Below, piece by piece: positions 1 through 7,006 of a DNA stretch of 15,820 nucleotides. The DNA is from an uncultured Roseateles sp. (GTDB taxonomy: Bacteria; Pseudomonadota; Gammaproteobacteria; Burkholderiales; Burkholderiaceae), in NCBI GenBank assembly GCA_946480605.1, contig CAMLKW010000096.1:1-15820 (forward strand), written 5' to 3'. Numbering within the stretch: position 1 is the first letter of the stretch; the number at the start of each line of letters is the position of its first letter. The notes beneath the pieces were generated by a model that had not been told where the DNA came from, did not search any database, and worked only from the letters and a program-made list of their open reading frames with translations. A program made the position numbers and the translations under genes.

Positions 1-264
1 CTGGCTGTAGGCGCGGCCGTCCGTCCATTTCGGGAAGTCGAGCACGACGATGGCAATGCGGTCAAGGTCGGGTGCCAGCTCGTTGATGTCGGCATCGTTC
101 GGGAACTCGATGGCGACCTTGATCTCGGCCGGCCAGTGGCCCTTGACGGCGTGCCATTGCTCCAGCGTCAGCAGGCGGTGCGGCGCCGGGTCGGGATCGG
201 GCTTGGGGCCGTCTTCGCCGATGGCGTGCTTCCAGGGGCAGGTGGTGGCGTTGATGAACTTCAT
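1..264 (-). CDS. DUF934 family protein (partial, C-terminus outside window)
   Basis: The gene starts at the ATG read from 264 and runs off the left edge, leaving 88 codons. The visible N-terminus begins MKFINATTCPWKHAIGEDG and continues with a short region rich in Pro and Asp, then WHAVKGHWPAEIKVAIEFPND and a stretch ending near VVLDFPKWTDGRAYSQ. The FPKWTDGRAYS segment is what I associate with DUF934 proteins, a family of unknown biochemical function found in proteobacterial cysteine-biosynthesis operons, usually between the sulfite reductase hemoprotein gene and cysH. It starts 6 nt after the cysI stop, so it is co-transcribed with cysI. The partner reductase genes (cysH, cysD, cysN) would be expected beyond the left edge but cannot be seen. 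Family assignment is fairly secure; the function is only contextual. Confidence 0.85.
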   Translation of the reverse strand, partial: MKFINATTCPWKHAIGEDGPKPDPDPAPHRLLTLEQWHAVKGHWPAEIKVAIEFPNDADINELAPDLDRIAIVVLDFPKWTDGRAYSQ

Positions 265-270
265 GGTGGA

Positions 271-1986
271 TCAGGCCTTGGCGGTGGACGTGCGCACGGC
301 ATTCGCGGCGGTCTTGAACGGATCGAGCCCCAGGCGCTTCACCGCGTCGATGAAGTGTTCGCCGGCCAGGCGCTCACGCGTGAAGGTCTCGATGACGGCG
401 TCGATGGCGTCGGCGATCTCGTCGGCCGCAAAGCTCGGGCCGATGACCTTGCCGGCCACCGTGCCGCCGGCCAGCGTCGTGCCGTCACCGCCGCCCAGCG
501 TCAGCTGGTACCACTCGGTGCCGTCCTTGTCGACACCCAGCACGCCGATGTGGCCGCTGTGGTGGTGGCCGCAGGAGTTGATGCAGCCGCTGATGTGCAG
601 GTCGATCTCGCCGAGGTCTTCGAGCTCGTCGAGGTCCTGGTAGCGCTCGGCGATCTCGGCGGCCAGCGGCAGCGAGCGGGCGTTGGCCAGCGCGCAGAAG
701 TCGCCGCCGGGGCAGGCGATCTGGTCGGTCAGCAGGCCGGCGTTGGGCGTCGCGAAGCCGGCGGCACGGGCGGCCTGGAACAGCTCGGGCAGGTCCGAGG
801 CCTTGACCCAGGGCAGCACGAGGTTCTGGCGGTGCGTGGCGCGCAGCTCGCCAAGGCTGAACCGGTCGGCCAGCGCGGCCGCGGTGTCCATCACGTCGGC
901 GGTCGTGTCGCCCGGCGCGATGCCCACGCGCTTCAGGCTCAGCGTGACGGCGCGGTAGCCGGCCACGCGGTGGCCGTGCACGTTGCGCTTGAGCCAGCGC
1001 GCGAAGGCGGGGTCGCTGGTGTCCAGCGTGGGCTCGGTGGTGGGCACCACGCCGGCCGGGTCGGTGAAGCAGGCGGCCACGCGCTCCAGCTCGGCTTGCG
1101 GAATGATGTGCTCGTGGCCGCCGGCGTCGTCGGCCAGGATGCGGGCGAACTCGGCGTTGACCGCGTCGAAGAACTTCTGGCCTTCGGCCTTCACGAGGAT
1201 CTTGATGCGGGCCTTGTAGAGGTTGTCGCGCCGGCCGGCCAGGTTGTAGCAGCGCACGATGGCCTCGATGTAGACGAGGATCTGCTGCCACGGCACGAAG
1301 GCGTTGATCTCCACGCCCGGGATGGGCGTGCGGCCCATGCCGCCGCCGACGAAGACCTGGAAGCCGACCTCGCCCGCATCGTTCTTGCGCAGCTGCAAGC
1401 CGATGTCATGCCAGCCGATGGCCGCGCGGTCCTCGGCGGCGCCGCTGACGGCGATCTTGAACTTGCGCGGCAGGTGGGCGAACTCGGGGTGCAGCGTGCT
1501 CCACTGGCGCAGCACTTCGCAGTAGGGGCGGGCGTCGACGATGTCGTCCGGCGCGATGCCCACGAAGGCGTCGCTGGTGATGTTGCGGATGCAGTTGCCG
1601 CTGGTCTGGATGCCGTGCATGTCGACCTCGGCCAGCAGCTCCATGACGGTGGCGCTGTCCTTCAGCGGAATCCAGTTGTACTGGACGTTCTGGCGCGTCG
1701 TGAAGTGGGCGTAGCCGCCCTGGCCGGCGAAGGGCCCGTCGGGCTGGCGGTCGTACTCGCGGGCGATCTTGGCCAGCTGGCGCAGCTGACGCGTGGACAG
1801 CTCGCCGTAGGGCACGGCGACGCGCAGCATGGGCGCATGGCGCTGGATGTACCAGCCGTTTTGCAGGCGCAGCGCGCGGAACTCGTCGGTGCCGAGCTGG
1901 CCGGCCAGATGGCGTTCGAGCTGGTCGCGGTATTGCGCGGCTCGGGCGCGGACGAAGCGGCGGTCGAAGTCGGTGTACTGATACAT
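271..1986 (-). CDS. cysI: Nitrite/sulfite reductase hemoprotein (siroheme and 4Fe-4S)
   Basis: This 571-residue protein is close to the usual length of CysI-type hemoproteins. It should reduce sulfite to sulfide by six electrons in the cytoplasm for cysteine synthesis; the same fold also reduces nitrite. The siroheme/4Fe-4S ligand set is intact: C425-X5-C431 in ACPGGDFCALANARSLPLA, and C468-X3-C472 in ISGCINSCGHHHSGHIGVLG. The N-terminal half carries the substrate-site block TSGNCIRNITSDAFVG. The reading frame stays open another 288 codons upstream, but that stretch is antisense-quality sequence overlapping the permease gene. The ATG at 1986 (MYQYTDFDRRFVRARAAQY) gives the family's normal N-terminus. 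The gene lies 5 nt after the permease stop and 6 nt before DUF934, so it is the middle of a compact operon. No flavoprotein partner (CysJ) is present in the window, so the electron donor is unknown. Confidence 0.95.
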   Translation of the reverse strand: MYQYTDFDRRFVRARAAQYRDQLERHLAGQLGTDEFRALRLQNGWYIQRHAPMLRVAVPYGELSTRQLRQLAKIAREYDRQPDGPFAGQGGYAHFTTRQNVQYNWIPLKDSATVMELLAEVDMHGIQTSGNCIRNITSDAFVGIAPDDIVDARPYCEVLRQWSTLHPEFAHLPRKFKIAVSGAAEDRAAIGWHDIGLQLRKNDAGEVGFQVFVGGGMGRTPIPGVEINAFVPWQQILVYIEAIVRCYNLAGRRDNLYKARIKILVKAEGQKFFDAVNAEFARILADDAGGHEHIIPQAELERVAACFTDPAGVVPTTEPTLDTSDPAFARWLKRNVHGHRVAGYRAVTLSLKRVGIAPGDTTADVMDTAAALADRFSLGELRATHRQNLVLPWVKASDLPELFQAARAAGFATPNAGLLTDQIACPGGDFCALANARSLPLAAEIAERYQDLDELEDLGEIDLHISGCINSCGHHHSGHIGVLGVDKDGTEWYQLTLGGGDGTTLAGGTVAGKVIGPSFAADEIADAIDAVIETFTRERLAGEHFIDAVKRLGLDPFKTAANAVRTSTAKA

Positions 1987-1991
1987 GGAAC

Positions 1992-2981
1992 TCAGGCCAG
2001 GAGGGAGCGGTAGATGTTGAAGGCGCTGATCAGCACGATGGTCGTGCCCACCAGGGCCAGCAGGGCCTTGGTGTGCAGGCGCTTGGTCAGCAGCGCGGCG
2101 ATGGGGGCGGCGAACAGGCCGCCCAGCACCAGGCCGGCGACGGTGGCCCAGGGGCTCTGGTCGCCAATCAGCAGCGCGAACACGCCCGCGCTGATGAAGG
2201 TCAGGAAGAACTCGGCGAGGTTGACCGAGCCTATGGTGGTGCGCGGGTCGTTGCCGGTGCCCACCAGCGTGGTCGTGACCACGGGCCCCCAGCCGCCGCC
2301 GCCGACCGCGTCGACAAAGCCGCCGAACAGGCCCAGCTTGGCGACATGGCGGGGTTCGCCGCCACGCGGCTTGATCTTGCGGAAGATCTTGCTGACGACG
2401 TACAGGCCCATCAGCAGAAGATAGGCGGAGATGAAGGGCTTGATGGCCTTGCCGTCGACGCTGGACAGCACCCAGGCGCCGGAGGCAGCGCCCAGCATGC
2501 CCGGCACCAGCAGGCGCAGGAACAGGTTGCGGTTGACGTTGCCCAGCTTCAGGTGGGCAATGCCCGACACGCCGGTCGTGAACACCTCGGCAATGTGCAC
2601 CGACGCGCTGGCCACGGCCGGGCTGCTGCCGGTGGCGAGCAGGAAGGAGGTGCTGGTGATGCCGTAGGCCATGCCCAGGGCGCCGTCCACCGTCTGCGCC
2701 AGCAGGCCCACGGCCACGGCGGCCCAGAACTCGTGGCTGGACAGCGCCGCGGCGATCAGCTGGAAGCCGCTGTGGCTGCCCGCCGGCTGCGTGAACAGGC
2801 GCGAGGCCAGCGCGATGGACAAGGCCATCAGCAGCCCGATGACCGACCACATCGCGAACCGCAGCACCGGATGGCCGGGGTCGTTGGCATGGGTCACCGC
2901 GTTCTCCAGCGGCGGCAGGCCCAGCTCGGCGTGCTCGGCGTTGACGGGGTTGTAGCTGAGGTCGAGGTCGCGGACTTTCAT
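1992..2981 (-). CDS. TauE/SafE family sulfite/sulfonate permease
   Basis: This 329-residue integral membrane protein has hydrophobic segments near residues 41-60, 84-108, 153-171, 182-199, 215-240, 255-273, 279-298 and 305-323. A hydrophilic N-terminal tail of about 38 residues precedes them. The glycine-rich block GGFVDAVGGGGWGPVVTTTL (residues 220-239) and the related LLAQTVDGALGMAYGITSTS (residues 93-112) are the two internally repeated signature regions of the TauE/SafE family (formerly DUF81). Members move sulfite, sulfonates or other organosulfur anions across the inner membrane, and the direction is often unproven. The position as first gene of the cysI operon supports a sulfur substrate. 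The frame is open back to 3062, but the ATG at 2981 (MKVRDLDLSYNP) is preferred because the upstream part covers the apparent promoter region. Specific substrate unknown. Confidence 0.9.
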   Translation of the reverse strand: MKVRDLDLSYNPVNAEHAELGLPPLENAVTHANDPGHPVLRFAMWSVIGLLMALSIALASRLFTQPAGSHSGFQLIAAALSSHEFWAAVAVGLLAQTVDGALGMAYGITSTSFLLATGSSPAVASASVHIAEVFTTGVSGIAHLKLGNVNRNLFLRLLVPGMLGAASGAWVLSSVDGKAIKPFISAYLLLMGLYVVSKIFRKIKPRGGEPRHVAKLGLFGGFVDAVGGGGWGPVVTTTLVGTGNDPRTTIGSVNLAEFFLTFISAGVFALLIGDQSPWATVAGLVLGGLFAAPIAALLTKRLHTKALLALVGTTIVLISAFNIYRSLLA

Positions 2982-3064
2982 TGAGGCCGCGACTCTAGGG
3001 AATGTTGCACTGCGGTAGAACGACTTAATTCTTGGGCCCATATGCCCAAGCTGAATAAGCAATA
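2982..3064 (-). promoter_or_regulatory. Leader/promoter region of the sulfur operon with inverted repeat
   Basis: This 83-nt gap between the ybiB stop and the permease start is noticeably richer in A and T than the surrounding genes. Positions 3031-3050 hold a perfect 7-bp inverted repeat, CTTGGGC and GCCCAAG, with a 6-nt centre. It is flanked by ATAAGC/GCTTAT (3055-3060) and by AATTAAG on the operon side. No run of T follows the repeat in either direction, so it looks more like an operator than a terminator. CysB-type LysR regulators commonly control such operons and bind dyad-containing AT-rich sites, so a CysB-like site is the natural guess. No clear -35/-10 pair could be assigned with confidence. 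Confidence 0.5.
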
Positions 3065-3988
3065 TCAGTTTGTGGCGAGTTGCCGCAGCACGGCCACCTG
3101 CTCGGCGATGCGGGTTGGCACCACTTCGGTGCCATCCAGCATGGCGCGGATGAGCGCGGCATTGTCTGCCGGCTCGCAGGCCGGCGACAGCGGCCAGTCC
3201 AGGTCGGCGGTGTCGGCCGGGTGCAGCGGCGCTGCCTGACCGTCCTGGAAGCCGATCAGATGGGCCTTGCGGCGCAGGTGGGCGTAGGCCTCACCCTCGC
3301 TGGCGCGCATCAGCAGCGCGCGGCCACCGCCCGTGGTCAACCCGGGCAGGGCCTGGCCCATGCTGTCCAGATACTCCGGGTGGGTCACCGCCACCACCCG
3401 CACGCCGCGGCCGGGGGGGAAGGGGTCCAGCAGCTTGGCCAGGCTGTGGGAGCTGTTGCGCAGGCCCAGGCGCGGGCGCAAGGCCATCAAAGCGTTCAAG
3501 CCAGGGTTCAGCGTTTGCAAAGGCAGCACGGCCAGCCGGCGGGCTGCAAGCTGCGCCTCGGCGTCGGCCAGCGTGGGGCTGGCCGGCAACTGCAGCGTGT
3601 CCAGCAGCTCGAAGGGGCTGTGGCGGCTGTCGAAATCGTGGCGGCCGAAGACCAGCACCGGCACGCCCTCCCGGGCCAGCAGCAGCGCCACCAGCGGCAT
3701 CAGGTTGGCCTGTTTGCGCGCGCCGTTGAAGCTGGGCAGCAGTACGGTGCGCGGGCCCGGTGGCGCGGCCATGGCGGCGGTGCGTGCCTGCATCGCCGCC
3801 AGGAAGCCCGTCACCTCCTCGGCGCTTTCGCCCTTCACGCGCATCGCGATGAGCAGGGCGCCCAGTTCCATGTCGGGCACCCGGCCGTCCAGCATCTCGC
3901 CGAACAATGCTTCGGCCTGGGCGCGGGTGAGGTCGCGGGCACCGCGGGCGCCGCGGCCCACTTCCTTGATCAAAGAGGCGTAATCCAT
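3065..3988 (-). CDS. ybiB: YbiB/TrpD2-like DNA-binding protein
   Basis: This 307-residue protein has the anthranilate phosphoribosyltransferase (TrpD) fold without its enzymatic hallmark. Residues 1-70 form the helical N-terminal domain (MDYASLIKEVGRG, then ALFGEMLDGRVPDMELGALL and MRVKGESAEEVTGFLAAM). The segment PSFNGARKQANLMPLVALLL replaces the glycine-rich phosphoribosyl-pyrophosphate loop of true TrpD. That replacement is typical of YbiB/TrpD2, which in E. coli is a nucleic-acid-binding protein rather than an enzyme. The ATG at 3988 gives the familiar N-terminus; a GTG thirty bases upstream would add MAAGHFYTGG and is less likely. The gene points the same way as the sulfur operon but is separated from it by 83 nt with its own apparent regulatory signals. 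It is divergent from the HD-GYP gene. No LexA-like box was seen upstream. Confidence 0.85.
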   Translation of the reverse strand: MDYASLIKEVGRGARGARDLTRAQAEALFGEMLDGRVPDMELGALLIAMRVKGESAEEVTGFLAAMQARTAAMAAPPGPRTVLLPSFNGARKQANLMPLVALLLAREGVPVLVFGRHDFDSRHSPFELLDTLQLPASPTLADAEAQLAARRLAVLPLQTLNPGLNALMALRPRLGLRNSSHSLAKLLDPFPPGRGVRVVAVTHPEYLDSMGQALPGLTTGGGRALLMRASEGEAYAHLRRKAHLIGFQDGQAAPLHPADTADLDWPLSPACEPADNAALIRAMLDGTEVVPTRIAEQVAVLRQLATN

Positions 3989-4078
3989 GCCGCCAGTGTA
4001 GAAATGACCGGCCGCCACGCGGCCGAAAGCGGGGCACGCACGGTGATACTGGCATCACCATCGCCGCCAACGGGTCAC
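3989..4078. promoter_or_regulatory. Divergent promoter region with two dyads
   Basis: These 90 nt separate the divergent ybiB and HD-GYP genes. Two perfect inverted repeats are visible. Positions 4009-4025 carry CGGCCGC and GCGGCCG around a 3-nt centre. Positions 4042-4059 carry GGTGAT and ATCACC around a 6-nt centre. The second lies about 20 nt before the HD-GYP start and has the size of a dimeric-repressor operator. No convincing -35/-10 pair or Shine-Dalgarno sequence stands out for either gene. Function is inferred only from position and symmetry. Confidence 0.4.
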
Positions 4079-7006
4079 ATGCCGCACATCAAGCCCAAGA
4101 CGCTCTACCTCACGCTCAGCATGCTGATGATCGGCCTGGTGGTGCTGGTTTACGGCGTGCTGCTGCTGCACGAGCGCTCGCGCAGCGACACGCTGCTGCT
4201 GACGCAGGCCGGTGCCGCGGCCAAGCGCATCGGCCGCGAGGCGGCGGCCACCGTGGAGGCGGAGCTGCGGCCGGCGCGGGTCAGCGTCACCTTGCTGGCC
4301 AGCGGGGCGCTGGGCAAGGCCGCCGACGAGGCCGGGCGCCTGGCCGCTCTGCCGCAGATGGCGGCGGCGCTGCGCGGCAACGCCGCGGTGTCGGCGGTCT
4401 ACGCCGGCACGACGGCGGGCTCCTTCGTGCTGCTGCGCCGGCTGGACGACGCGGCACGCCGGCGCATGGACGCGCCGTCCGAGGCCGCCTACGCGCTGCA
4501 GACGGTGGAGCGCGACGCGCGCGGCGCCGTGCAGGGCCGCTACCGCTTCTACGACCCCGGCATGCGGGAGCTGGCGCAGGTCCTGCGGCCCGAGTACGAC
4601 TTCGACCCGCGCACACGGCCCTGGTTCGAGCTGGCGCGGCGAGGCGGTGCGGGGGCCGTCGTGCAGTCGGCGCCCTACCGTTTCTTCACGACCGGCGAGC
4701 CCGGCGTGACGCTGGCCCAGGCGCAGGGCGACGCCGTCATCGGCGCCGACGTCAGCCTGCGGGCCCTGGGCGACATGCTCACGCGGCCGCAGATCAGCCG
4801 CTCGGCGCAACTGCTGATCGCGACCGAAGGCGGCGAGGTGGTCGCCACGGCGGCGCGCGAGGCTGTGCCGGCCAAGCCGGGCCCAGGCCTGGCGCATGTG
4901 GCCGAGGCGGCATCGCCGCTGATGCGCGCGCTGTGGCAGCGCCGCGATGACCAGGGCCGGCTGCAACCCGTGCAGGTGGTGGACGGCACCGAGTGGGTCA
5001 GCCACGCGCTGCCGCTGCAGGGCACCGTGGAGGCAGGGGCGCCGCTGTGGCTGCTGATGGCGGCGCCGCGCGAGGAGCTGCAGGCCTTCCAGATCGAGAG
5101 CCGCCGTCACGGCTTCTACATCTCGCTGGCGCTCATGCTGCTGCTGCTGCCCGTGGTGCACCTGCTGGCCGACCGCGTGTCGCGGCCGCTGCGCCAGTTG
5201 GCGCGCCAGGCCGAGGCCATCGAGCATTTCGAGTTCGACGGGCCCGACCCGCGCCGCAGCCTGATCCGCGAGGTGGACCGCCTGGCCGTCGCGATGACGG
5301 CCATGAAGCACTCGCTGCGCCGCTTCCTGGACATCAGTGGCGCGCTCAGCGCCGAGCGCGACTTCGATGCGCTGATGGACCTGATCCTGCGCGAGACCAT
5401 CGCCGTCACCGGGGCCAGCGGCGGGGCCGTGCACCTGCTCAGCGAGGATGGCGCCCAGCTGCAGCCGGCCGCCGTGCACCTGCACGGCAGCCCTCAGCAT
5501 CGCGCCGGCATGACCTGGGACGCGCGCCAGCCCGACAGCGTCGCCGTGCCGGTGCAGGCGCTGCAGGCCGGCGGGCCGGTGGAGATCGAGCTGCGCTGGG
5601 ACAACCCGGCCCACCTGAAGGCCTACGAGCCGCTGTTCGCGGGCCTGAGCGCGGCGCGGCTGCGCCTGCTGTCCCTGCCGCTGAAGAACCGTCGGGAGGA
5701 GACAGTCGGCACGCTGACGCTGAGCTTCCCGCTGCCGGCAGAGGGCGCGGCCGAGCTGCTGGGGGCCGCCCGCGTGGCCTTCGTGCGCGCGCTGTCGGGC
5801 GCGGCGGCGGTGGCCATCGACAACCAGCTGCTGTTGCGGGCGCGCAAGGAGTTGCTGGAGAGCTTCATCCGGCTGGTCGCGGGCGCCATCGACGCCAAGA
5901 GCCCCTACACCGGCGGCCACTGCCAGCGCGTGCCGGCGCTGACCAAGATGCTGGCCCAGGCGGCCTGCGACGCGGCCGACGGACCGTATGCCGGCTTCAC
6001 GATGGATGACGAGCAGTGGGAAGCGCTGCACATCGCCGCCTGGCTGCACGACTGCGGCAAGGTCACGACGCCCGAGTACGTGGTGGACAAGGCCACCAAG
6101 CTGGAGACCATTTACAACCGCATCCACGAGATTCGCACGCGCTTCGAGGTGTTGAAGCGTGACGCGCTGATCGAGCGGCTGCAGGCGGAGCTGGGCGAGG
6201 CCGGTGCGGCCCGCGCGCGCGCCGCTGCCGCCGATGATCTGGCGGCGCTGGACGCGGACTACGCCTTCGTCGCCGCCAGCAACCGGGGCGGCGAGTTCCT
6301 GGAGCCCGCCGCCGTCGAGCGGCTGCGCGCCATCGGCCAGCGGACCTGGCAGCGCACGCTGGACGACGGGTTGGGTCTGTCGCTGGCCGAGGCGGGCCGG
6401 CTGTCGCATCCACGGCCCGTGCTGCCGGCCACCGAGCAGCTGCTGCAGGACCGGCCCGAACACATCGTGGCGCGCCCGCCCGGCGAGCAATTGGCGGCCG
6501 ACAACCGCTGGGGCTTCAAGCTGCGCCAGCCCGAGCACCTGTATCACCGTGGCGAGCTGCACAACCTGTCCATCTCGCGCGGCACGCTCAACGACGAGGA
6601 GCGCTACAAGATCAACGAGCACATCGTGCAGACCATCAAGATGCTGGAGGCGCTGCCCTTCCCGAGTCATCTGAAGACCGTGCCCGAGATCGCCGGCGGC
6701 CACCACGAGCGCATGGACGGCAAGGGCTATCCGCGCGGTCTGGCGGGGGCCGACATGAGCCCGCAGGCGCGCATGATGGCCATCGCCGACGTGTTCGAGG
6801 CGCTGACGGCCGACGACCGGCCCTACAAGCCTGGCAAGCGCCTGTCCGAGGCGCTGGCCATCATGCGCCGCATGGTGGCCGAGGGGCATCTGGACGCCGA
6901 TCTGTTCGCGCTGTTCCTGCGCTCGGGCGTGTGCCTGGCCTATGCGCGGCAGTTCATGCGGCACGACATGGTCGACGTCGCGGACGTGGGCGACTACCTG
7001 TCCTGA
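4079..7006 (+). CDS. Membrane HD-GYP phosphohydrolase with dCache, HAMP and GAF domains
   Basis: This 975-residue protein is probably a cyclic-di-GMP phosphodiesterase with an extracytoplasmic sensor. A transmembrane helix (about 8-30) leads to a periplasmic dCache-like region (31-344) containing YDFDPRTRPWFELA and APYRFFTTGEPGVTLAQ. A second helix (346-363), a HAMP segment (364-417) and a GAF-like domain (about 418-590) follow. The HD-GYP part starts near 593 with DAKSPYTGGHCQRV. It keeps H657-D658 in WLHDCGK and the complete HHERMDGKGYP at 875-885, so it should be active. The HD and GYP motifs are about 218 residues apart instead of roughly 60-65; the extra sequence (about 670-834) contains TKLETIYNRIHEIRTRFEVL and an EHLYHRGELHNLS block. 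The frame is open far upstream across ybiB, but the ATG at 4079 precedes the first membrane helix. It ends in a 13-nt convergent overlap with the DUF4399 gene. Ligand unknown. Confidence 0.9.
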   Translation: MPHIKPKTLYLTLSMLMIGLVVLVYGVLLLHERSRSDTLLLTQAGAAAKRIGREAAATVEAELRPARVSVTLLASGALGKAADEAGRLAALPQMAAALRGNAAVSAVYAGTTAGSFVLLRRLDDAARRRMDAPSEAAYALQTVERDARGAVQGRYRFYDPGMRELAQVLRPEYDFDPRTRPWFELARRGGAGAVVQSAPYRFFTTGEPGVTLAQAQGDAVIGADVSLRALGDMLTRPQISRSAQLLIATEGGEVVATAAREAVPAKPGPGLAHVAEAASPLMRALWQRRDDQGRLQPVQVVDGTEWVSHALPLQGTVEAGAPLWLLMAAPREELQAFQIESRRHGFYISLALMLLLLPVVHLLADRVSRPLRQLARQAEAIEHFEFDGPDPRRSLIREVDRLAVAMTAMKHSLRRFLDISGALSAERDFDALMDLILRETIAVTGASGGAVHLLSEDGAQLQPAAVHLHGSPQHRAGMTWDARQPDSVAVPVQALQAGGPVEIELRWDNPAHLKAYEPLFAGLSAARLRLLSLPLKNRREETVGTLTLSFPLPAEGAAELLGAARVAFVRALSGAAAVAIDNQLLLRARKELLESFIRLVAGAIDAKSPYTGGHCQRVPALTKMLAQAACDAADGPYAGFTMDDEQWEALHIAAWLHDCGKVTTPEYVVDKATKLETIYNRIHEIRTRFEVLKRDALIERLQAELGEAGAARARAAAADDLAALDADYAFVAASNRGGEFLEPAAVERLRAIGQRTWQRTLDDGLGLSLAEAGRLSHPRPVLPATEQLLQDRPEHIVARPPGEQLAADNRWGFKLRQPEHLYHRGELHNLSISRGTLNDEERYKINEHIVQTIKMLEALPFPSHLKTVPEIAGGHHERMDGKGYPRGLAGADMSPQARMMAIADVFEALTADDRPYKPGKRLSEALAIMRRMVAEGHLDADLFALFLRSGVCLAYARQFMRHDMVDVADVGDYLS

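Noticed and set aside
136..2013. 625-codon open frame on the plus strand opposite cysI
   Set aside because: It is antisense to a gene with complete catalytic motifs; its translation is Ala/Gly/Val/His/Asp-rich with no domain, as expected from GC-rich third positions.
1987..2850. Possible N-terminal extension or fusion of cysI
   Set aside because: The extension overlaps the permease gene in another frame and is Arg/Gly/Ala-rich; the ATG at 1986 gives a normal family length and N-terminus.
3031..3050. Inverted repeat as a terminator for ybiB
   Set aside because: Downstream on the minus strand comes AATTAAG, not a T-run, and the stem is short; an operator is more plausible.
3080..4078. 333-codon upstream extension of the HD-GYP protein
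   Set aside because: It is antisense to ybiB and has no domain; the ATG at 4079 precedes a proper first membrane helix.
3989..4078. LexA box upstream of ybiB, as expected from SOS control of the E. coli gene
   Set aside because: No CTGT-N8-ACAG pattern is present on either strand.
4055..6964. 969-codon open frame on the minus strand opposite the HD-GYP gene
   Set aside because: The translation is low-complexity (Gln, Arg, His, Ala) without recognisable domains; the plus-strand frame has clear membrane, HAMP, GAF and HD-GYP features.
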